Source: Marisediminicola senii
Lineage (GTDB): Bacteria; Actinomycetota; Actinomycetes; Actinomycetales; Microbacteriaceae
Direction of reading: 5' to 3'
Assembly (NCBI RefSeq): GCF_011057645.1
Contig: NZ_JAALGE010000016.1
Location: 1 to 54,020, forward strand
DNA: 54,020 nucleotides
In this document: positions 50,133 to 54,020 of the stretch, piece by piece
Numbering within the stretch: position 1 is the stretch's first letter
Layout: the number at the start of each line of letters is the position of its first letter
The notes under the pieces: model-generated
Database searches by the model: none
What the model saw: the letters and a program-made list of their open reading frames with translations, nothing else
What the model was told of the DNA's origin: nothing
Translations under genes and position numbers: made by a program

Positions 50133-50465
50133 TCAGCCAACGCTGCCCACTCGGACCGCGATCTCGGCCAGCCGGCCGGCGTTCTCGAGTTCGAGGTACC
50201 CGGCGATCGCATCGTGCACGAGGCGGCAGGCCTCGCTCGCCGACGTGCGGTCGTCGACCGCGATGCTGACCGCGATCCGGAGCCCCTCGGCGGACTCGGT
50301 GACCGCCACGACGTCGATCGTCGGCTCCTTGCGCAGTACCAGGTCGGTGGTGCGATTGAGCAGGCTGAGCACCAGCGGGGCCGAGGAGTACACCTTCGTC
50401 ACCCCGGGCACGGCCTGCACCAGCGCGGTCAGGTCGTGCGACATGGTGCCCGTGTCGACGCTCAT
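50133..50465 (-). CDS. Small Asp23-associated protein of unknown function
   Basis: 110 residues. Starts at an ATG overlapping the stop of the Asp23-fusion gene. It reads as a single alpha/beta domain (VAVTESAEGLRIAVSIAVDDRTSASEACRLVHDAIAGYL) with the DUF322/Asp23-like pattern of a strand-rich core and a helix that often precedes VxVxVxxV, here AEIAVRVGSV. Probably a divergent Asp23 paralogue that works with the neighbouring fusion protein. No membrane segment. Confidence 0.7.
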   Translation of the reverse strand: MSVDTGTMSHDLTALVQAVPGVTKVYSSAPLVLSLLNRTTDLVLRKEPTIDVVAVTESAEGLRIAVSIAVDDRTSASEACRLVHDAIAGYLELENAGRLAEIAVRVGSVG

Positions 50466-51076
50466 TCCGCGACCTCTTCCGGTGATGACCGCACATGGTG
50501 CACGTCGTGGATGGTCACGTCGATCGAGGTGAAGTTGAGCTCGGTGTGGCGCAGCAGCTCGGTGTAGATCGCTTCGCGAACGCGGGCGACGATCTCGGGA
50601 ATGCGCTCCCCGAAGAACACCGACGCGTCGATGCGCACCCCGATAGCCTCGCCTGGCACGGTGACGTCGCCGTCGAGCCGGCAGCGGCCGATCAGGATGC
50701 CGCCCACCGAGTCGCCGGCAGCGCGGATGAGTCCGCGCACCGCACCCTCGGTGATGACGAGGCGCGCGGCGGGAGCGGAGTGCTGGATCGGGATGTCGCG
50801 ACCGGCGTGTGCCTCGAGCTCGATGTTGTCGAGGATGCCAGACACCCAGCTGTCGTCGCGGGCAGGCTCGGCCGCGGCATCCGTCTCGACCAGGGTCTCC
50901 GACATGGCCCGCAGCCTGGCGAGGCCGGCGAGCGCGATCTGGCAGCCGGGCGACGAGTCGATGGCGGGATCGGCCGGCGTGCGGCCACGGTCGAGATAGT
51001 CGCTCAGCTCGTCGATCGAGTGGCCGTCGAGGCTCTTTCCGTCGAAGAGGGCGTCGAGGTCACCTGAGTCGGTCAT
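50462..51076 (-). CDS. Asp23/Gls24-family envelope stress protein with anti-sigma-like N-terminus
   Basis: 204 residues from ATG at 51076, overlapping the sigma-factor stop (ATGA). Residues 1-90 are a charged helical region (DELSDYLDRGRTPADPAID, SPGCQIALAGLARLRAM) that resembles the short cytosolic sigma-binding regions found after ECF sigma factors. Residues 95-200 are an Asp23 domain (ARLVITEGAVRGLIRAAGDS, VRIDASVFFGERIPEIVARV, SIDVTIHDVHHV). Coupling to the sigma gene suggests that it senses envelope state through Asp23 assembly and controls the sigma factor. The Asp23 assignment is firm; the anti-sigma role is inference. Confidence 0.8.
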   Translation of the reverse strand: MTDSGDLDALFDGKSLDGHSIDELSDYLDRGRTPADPAIDSSPGCQIALAGLARLRAMSETLVETDAAAEPARDDSWVSGILDNIELEAHAGRDIPIQHSAPAARLVITEGAVRGLIRAAGDSVGGILIGRCRLDGDVTVPGEAIGVRIDASVFFGERIPEIVARVREAIYTELLRHTELNFTSIDVTIHDVHHVRSSPEEVAE

Positions 51077-51660
51077 CGCCAGTCCTCCATCTCCAGGATG
51101 AGTTTCTTGCGTGCCCTCGCGAGCAGCCCCCGCACCGTCGAAGTCGGGAGGTCCAGCTCCCTGGCGATGTCGTCGTAACTGTACCGGCCAATCTCGTGAA
51201 GCACCCAGCACTGCCGCTGCGCGGCCGGCAGGGTCGCGAGCACCGCCGACAGAGCTTCCTCGCGGGATTTCGCGACCGCGCGCTGCTCGGGGGACGCCTC
51301 GTCCGGCGCCTCTGGCTCGTGGTCGTCGATGTCGTCGTGGGTGCGGTTCGCCCTGATCAAGTCGATGCTCTTGTGGCTGACGATGCGCATCAGCCAGCTC
51401 TTGACCACGCTGCCGTCGTCGAGGGTGGGCAAACGCTTCCAGGCGGCGATGAACGCCTCCTGCACGATGTCGTCGCTGTCGGTCGACGAGCCGAGGATGC
51501 GGGTCGCGTATGCCCGCATCATGGGACCGTAACGCCGCACCAGCACCTCGAACGCGCGAACGTCACCGTCGGCGGCACGCCCGGCGAGGGTGCGGTCATC
51601 GGCGTCGTCGAGGGAGTACGACCCCCTCCGCTCCGACGGCGCCTTCACCCGGTTTCCCAC
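51073..51660 (-). CDS. ECF-type RNA polymerase sigma factor
   Basis: 195 residues from GTG at 51660 (GTG at 51648 is an alternative; neither has a strong ribosome-binding site). Region 2: FEVLVRRYGPMMRAYATRILG, SDDIVQEAFIAAWKRL, VKSWLMRIVSHKSIDLIRANR. Region 4: LPAAQRQCWVLHEIGRYSYDDIARELDLPTSTVRGLLARARKKL in successive blocks. An acidic linker separates them (HDDIDDHEPEAPDEAS). First gene of the minus-strand unit and divergent from the Asp23/AmaP operon, so it likely drives one or both. Confidence 0.92.
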   Translation of the reverse strand: MGNRVKAPSERRGSYSLDDADDRTLAGRAADGDVRAFEVLVRRYGPMMRAYATRILGSSTDSDDIVQEAFIAAWKRLPTLDDGSVVKSWLMRIVSHKSIDLIRANRTHDDIDDHEPEAPDEASPEQRAVAKSREEALSAVLATLPAAQRQCWVLHEIGRYSYDDIARELDLPTSTVRGLLARARKKLILEMEDWR

Positions 51661-51774
51661 TTTCTTTCGCCAATATCGTGACGAATCGGCATCACCCTAC
51701 GACCTATTCATGACTACCACAGTCGCACCGCTCCAATCCTCGAGCGGTCACCCACCCAATCAAGGAGAAATCCC

Positions 51775-52218
51775 ATGGCGAACACTTCCGCCTCCCCGGC
51801 TTCCGTCACCGGCACCACGCTTCCCGGCACCACGCAGACCGCCGACGGCAAGACCGTCATCAACGACGCCGTCGTTGCGAAGATCGTCGGCATCGCGGCG
51901 CGCGAGGTTCCCGGCGTGTTCGCCCTCGGTGGCGGCGCGGCCCGCGCCATCGGCGCGATCCGCGACGCCATCAACAGCAAGGACATGGCGCAGGGCATCA
52001 GCGTCGAGGTCGGCGAGACCCAGGTCGCCGTCGACGTGACCATCGTCGCCGAGTATCCGATCGCGCTGCAGGATGTCGCCGCCAAGGTTCGCGCGTCGGT
52101 CATCAGCGCCGTCGAGACCCTCGTCGGCATGGAGGTCACCGAGGTCAACGTGACCATCAACGACGTGCACCTTCCCACCGATGACGCCGCTGAGCAGGCA
52201 GAAGCCCGCGTACAGTGA
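51775..52218 (+). CDS. Asp23/Gls24-family envelope stress response protein
   Basis: 147 residues; AAGGAG precedes the ATG by 7 nt. Canonical single-domain Asp23: VINDAVVAKIVGIAAREVPGVFALGG, ISVEVGETQVAVDVTIVAEYPIALQDVAAKV and VTEVNVTINDVHLP. In Staphylococcus Asp23 coats the inner face of the membrane and is held there by AmaP. First gene of a five-gene operon with 4-bp overlaps throughout, ending with an AmaP-like gene. Confidence 0.93.
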   Translation: MANTSASPASVTGTTLPGTTQTADGKTVINDAVVAKIVGIAAREVPGVFALGGGAARAIGAIRDAINSKDMAQGISVEVGETQVAVDVTIVAEYPIALQDVAAKVRASVISAVETLVGMEVTEVNVTINDVHLPTDDAAEQAEARVQ

Positions 52219-52406
52219 GCGCCACCAGAACCGGCATGGTCGCCGGAGCGCTTCTCGCACTGACCTGGATCGTGTTCGGCTTCTGGGCATTCGTGTTCGT
52301 CGCCGTCGCGATGGCGATCGGTGCGGGCGTCGGTCGCATCATCGAGGGCAAGCTCGACCTTGCCGGAGTCGTCGACGCCGTACGAGGGAAGCGATCCTCC
52401 TCATGA
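52215..52406 (+). CDS. Small membrane protein, DUF2273-like
   Basis: 63 residues from a GTG overlapping the Asp23 stop. Two adjacent hydrophobic segments (MVAGALLALTWIVFGFWAF and VFVAVAMAIGAGVGRIIEG) and a basic tail, with the GxxxGxxxEGK pattern of DUF2273 proteins, which accompany Asp23 in Gram-positive operons. Probably a membrane anchor. Its stop overlaps the next start (ATGA). Confidence 0.82.
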   Translation: MSATRTGMVAGALLALTWIVFGFWAFVFVAVAMAIGAGVGRIIEGKLDLAGVVDAVRGKRSSS

Positions 52407-52780
52407 CCATGACCCCATCCACTCCCGACACCGCGGATCGCGGTCGCACCAGGATCGCCTCGCGCGCCCTCAACCGCGTCGTGTCCGCGGTCGCCGCAGA
52501 CGCTCTCGGAGTGGATGCGTCGAAGGTCGACGTCGCGCTCACGGATCACCGCGGGGAGCTCGTGCTCTCGGTGGCGACGCCCGTGCGCGTGGTGCCGTTG
52601 CGTAGTATCCAGCGCAACCCCGAACTGGTCGGTCGCTCGGGCGGGACCCTCCTCGAGAGGTCCGCCCGCGCACAGGAGCAGATTCGCGGTCGCGTCAGCG
52701 ACTTAACCGGCTACCGCATCGCGCGGGTCGCCGTTCGGCTGAAAGCCGCGGATATCCGACCAGAGAACCGCGTCTCGTGA
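52403..52780 (+). CDS. Asp23-operon protein of unknown function
   Basis: 125 residues, soluble. Starts with ATG at 52403 overlapping the preceding stop. The sequence has an N-terminal helix (ASRALNRVVSAVAADALGV), a strand pair (VDVALTDHRGELVLSVATPVRVV) and a C-terminal helix-strand (GRVSDLTGYRIARVAVRLKAADI), a layout like a diverged Asp23 domain. I do not recognise a named family. Position between DUF2273 and DUF6286-like genes makes it part of the envelope-stress complex. Confidence 0.72.
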   Translation: MTMTPSTPDTADRGRTRIASRALNRVVSAVAADALGVDASKVDVALTDHRGELVLSVATPVRVVPLRSIQRNPELVGRSGGTLLERSARAQEQIRGRVSDLTGYRIARVAVRLKAADIRPENRVS

Positions 52781-53358
52781 GCGGCGCACAGTCGGCATAC
52801 CGGCGGGTGAGCCGTCGCGAAACGCACTCTCCCCGGTCCGGTGCCGCGATCACGATCGCCGTGGTGCTCTCGCTCGCGGCGGCCTACGTGGTGACGGAGA
52901 TCGTGCTGGACCTCATCGGCCAGCCGCCCCTGCTCACGACGATGACGGATGCCGCGGCATCCACCATCGCCCTCGACGAGTACCCGGCACCGATCGTCGC
53001 CGCAGCGGGCGCAGTCGTGACGCTCATCGGCCTCGCGCTGGTGATCCACGGCATCCGTCCGGGGCGCCGCCCCAAGCACCTCATCGATTCCGACCGCAGC
53101 GTGACCGTGGTCGATTACGAGGTCGTCGCGTCAGACCTGGCGCGCCACGCGGCCTTCGCGGGCGGCGTCGACCCGGACAACGTCGACGTGTCGGTGTCGA
53201 GGAGCCGTGCTGTCGTGCGGCTTACCCCGGCATCGGGCATTCCCGCGGACAAGTCCGCCGTCGAGGACGCGGTTCGCCGTCGCCTCGAGGCGCTCGCGCT
53301 GCGCGGCACGCTCCGCTCGCAGGTCATCGTCGGAGAGTCAGGAAAGGTGGGCGCATGA
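52777..53358 (+). CDS. DUF6286-like membrane protein of the Asp23 operon
   Basis: 193 residues from GTG at 52777 (GTGA overlap). Two membrane helices (ITIAVVLSLAAAYVVTEIVLDLI and IVAAAGAVVTLIGLALVIHGI) flank a short extracytoplasmic loop; then a cytosolic domain of about 95 residues (SVTVVDYEVVASDLARHAAFAGGVDPDNVDVSVSRSRAVVRLTP in blocks). This matches actinobacterial DUF6286 proteins found with Asp23. The cytosolic part is Asp23-like in strand order and could dock soluble Asp23. Confidence 0.8.
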   Translation: MSGAQSAYRRVSRRETHSPRSGAAITIAVVLSLAAAYVVTEIVLDLIGQPPLLTTMTDAAASTIALDEYPAPIVAAAGAVVTLIGLALVIHGIRPGRRPKHLIDSDRSVTVVDYEVVASDLARHAAFAGGVDPDNVDVSVSRSRAVVRLTPASGIPADKSAVEDAVRRRLEALALRGTLRSQVIVGESGKVGA

Positions 53359-53957
53359 ACAACACCAACCGTGCACTCAACCGCACCGTGGTCATCGTCA
53401 CCGGCATCGTGCTGATGGCACTCGGTGCCGGCGCGATCGCGGTGGCGCTGCTGCCCGACGTGAGGTCGGCGTGGGGCGACACCGCCCCCGGCGTCTTCGA
53501 CACCGTGACGGGCTGGTTCCGCGCGACGCCGATGGTCGACACCGGCAACAGCTGGATCTGGGTCGGCATCATCGCCGCGCTGGTTCTGGCCGTCGTGGCG
53601 GCCATCGTCTTCATGCTGCGGCAGGGCCACGGCCACACCGGCACCCTGCTGACCGACGACCCCACCGACCACGGAACGACCACCATCGACACCAAGGTGG
53701 CCGAGGACGCCGTACAGGAAGCCCTGGAGAACCGTCCAGAGCTGCTGTCGACACGCGTGTCGACCTACTCGGTGCGCGGAACGCCGATGCTCAAGGTGTC
53801 GGTCACCGCCCGTCGCGGGGTCTCGCCCCGCGAGGTCACCACGATGGTCGACGAGGTGCTCCACAACCTCGACGCGCTGCTCGGCGCGGAGATTCCCGCG
53901 CTGGTGCATATCAGCGGCGGGTTCAGGGCGCGCACGAAGGCTGCCGCACGGGTGTAG
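53355..53957 (+). CDS. AmaP-like alkaline-shock membrane anchor protein
   Basis: 200 residues from ATG at 53355 (ATGA overlap with the preceding stop). Two helices (VVIVTGIVLMALGAGAIAVALL and WVGIIAALVLAVVAAIVFML) with a loop of about 50 residues between them, then a cytosolic domain (VSTYSVRGTPMLKVSVTARRGVSPREVTTMVDEVLHNLDALLG in blocks). This is the arrangement of AmaP, which recruits Asp23 to the membrane. Last gene of the operon; a GC-rich hairpin follows. Confidence 0.85.
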   Translation: MNNTNRALNRTVVIVTGIVLMALGAGAIAVALLPDVRSAWGDTAPGVFDTVTGWFRATPMVDTGNSWIWVGIIAALVLAVVAAIVFMLRQGHGHTGTLLTDDPTDHGTTTIDTKVAEDAVQEALENRPELLSTRVSTYSVRGTPMLKVSVTARRGVSPREVTTMVDEVLHNLDALLGAEIPALVHISGGFRARTKAAARV

Positions 53958-53977
53958 CGCAATCGGCCCGCCGCCCC

Positions 53978-54018
53978 GCCGCCCCGCCGCCCGGCCCAGT
54001 GTCAGGCGGCGGGGTGGC
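53978..54018 (+). terminator. Terminator after the Asp23/AmaP operon
   Basis: 14-bp stem with one G-T pair (53978-53991 with 54005-54018) and a 13-nt loop, 20 nt past the last stop. Pure G/C; the downstream side lies outside the window. Confidence 0.55.
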
Positions 54019-54020
54019 GC

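Noticed and set aside
51661-51774. ECF-type promoter in the divergent gap of the sigma/Asp23 genes
   Set aside because: No convincing -35/-10 pair shared by both directions could be recognised by eye.
1-54020. CRISPR array, IS element or prophage structural genes
   Set aside because: No series of regularly spaced repeats, no transposase and no phage structural protein could be found on either strand.
1-54020. Apparent over-use of GGATGC/GCATCC throughout the window
   Set aside because: A rough expectation from the base composition is close to what is seen, and many hits are Ala-Ser or Asp-Ala codon pairs; a proper count against shuffled codons would be needed.

Overview
The window comes from a high-GC Gram-positive actinobacterium, most likely of the Microbacteriaceae. 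The signs are strong G/C preference at third codon positions, many GTG starts, dense 4-base ATGA/GTGA overlaps, leaderless genes, a LALTG-type sortase signal, textbook CebR operators (known from Streptomyces and relatives) and an actinorhodopsin/xanthorhodopsin-like proton pump. Most of the window is chromosomal housekeeping and carbohydrate metabolism, with one small integrated defence island.

Region by region. 1-12.9 kb: the 5' part of a flavin-dependent (NtaA/SnaA/DszA-type) monooxygenase; a secreted, wall-anchored deacetylase-xylanase (CE4 + GH10 + carbohydrate-binding modules); then a YtfQ/YtfR/YtfT/YjfF-type pentose/galactofuranose ABC importer with a second double-domain ATPase and a LacI regulator, whose probable operator overlaps the binding-protein promoter. 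13-23.3 kb: small envelope proteins (SHOCT, META), an AraC regulator, a MarR gene between two NmrA-type oxidoreductases, a PGPGW membrane protein, a UGT-like glycosyltransferase, divergent DUF1772/TetR and SulP/MerR pairs each sharing a long palindrome, and a GtrA protein. 23.4-26.3 kb: a 2.9-kb island between a tRNA-Ser(GCT) gene and a 23-bp copy of its 3' end, carrying an AbiF-like HEPN gene, a candidate structured RNA, a complete jetD and a collapsed jetA/jetC remnant of a Wadjet system. 26.3-36.9 kb: two tRNA-Ser genes, an LCP ligase, HAD phosphatase, serS, diacylglycerol kinase, pheA, pgm, a VanY-like carboxypeptidase and a DHA2 drug exporter. 36.9-44.5 kb: a complete cellobiose regulon (three operators, cebEFG, GH1 beta-glucosidase, cebR), followed by a convergent GH51 arabinofuranosidase. 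44.5-49.7 kb: a PHBH-type monooxygenase, an orphan beta-class DNA methyltransferase, a small GNAT protein, a green-tuned proton-pumping rhodopsin and a lipoate ligase. 49.7-54 kb: a HIT hydrolase and an envelope-stress module with an ECF sigma factor, an Asp23 fusion that may be its anti-sigma factor, and a divergent Asp23/AmaP-type operon.

How the genes fit together: the xylanase, arabinofuranosidase, pentose-type importer and cellobiose operon describe a plant-polysaccharide degrader that takes up oligosaccharides and sugars under separate LacI-family control. The rhodopsin adds light-driven proton motive force. The most unusual material is the tRNA-Ser island, where an Abi HEPN protein sits head-to-head with a hairpin RNA candidate beside the wreck of a Wadjet operon, and the sigma/Asp23-fusion arrangement at the right end. 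All gene functions are homology inferences made by reading the sequence; no database search was run.
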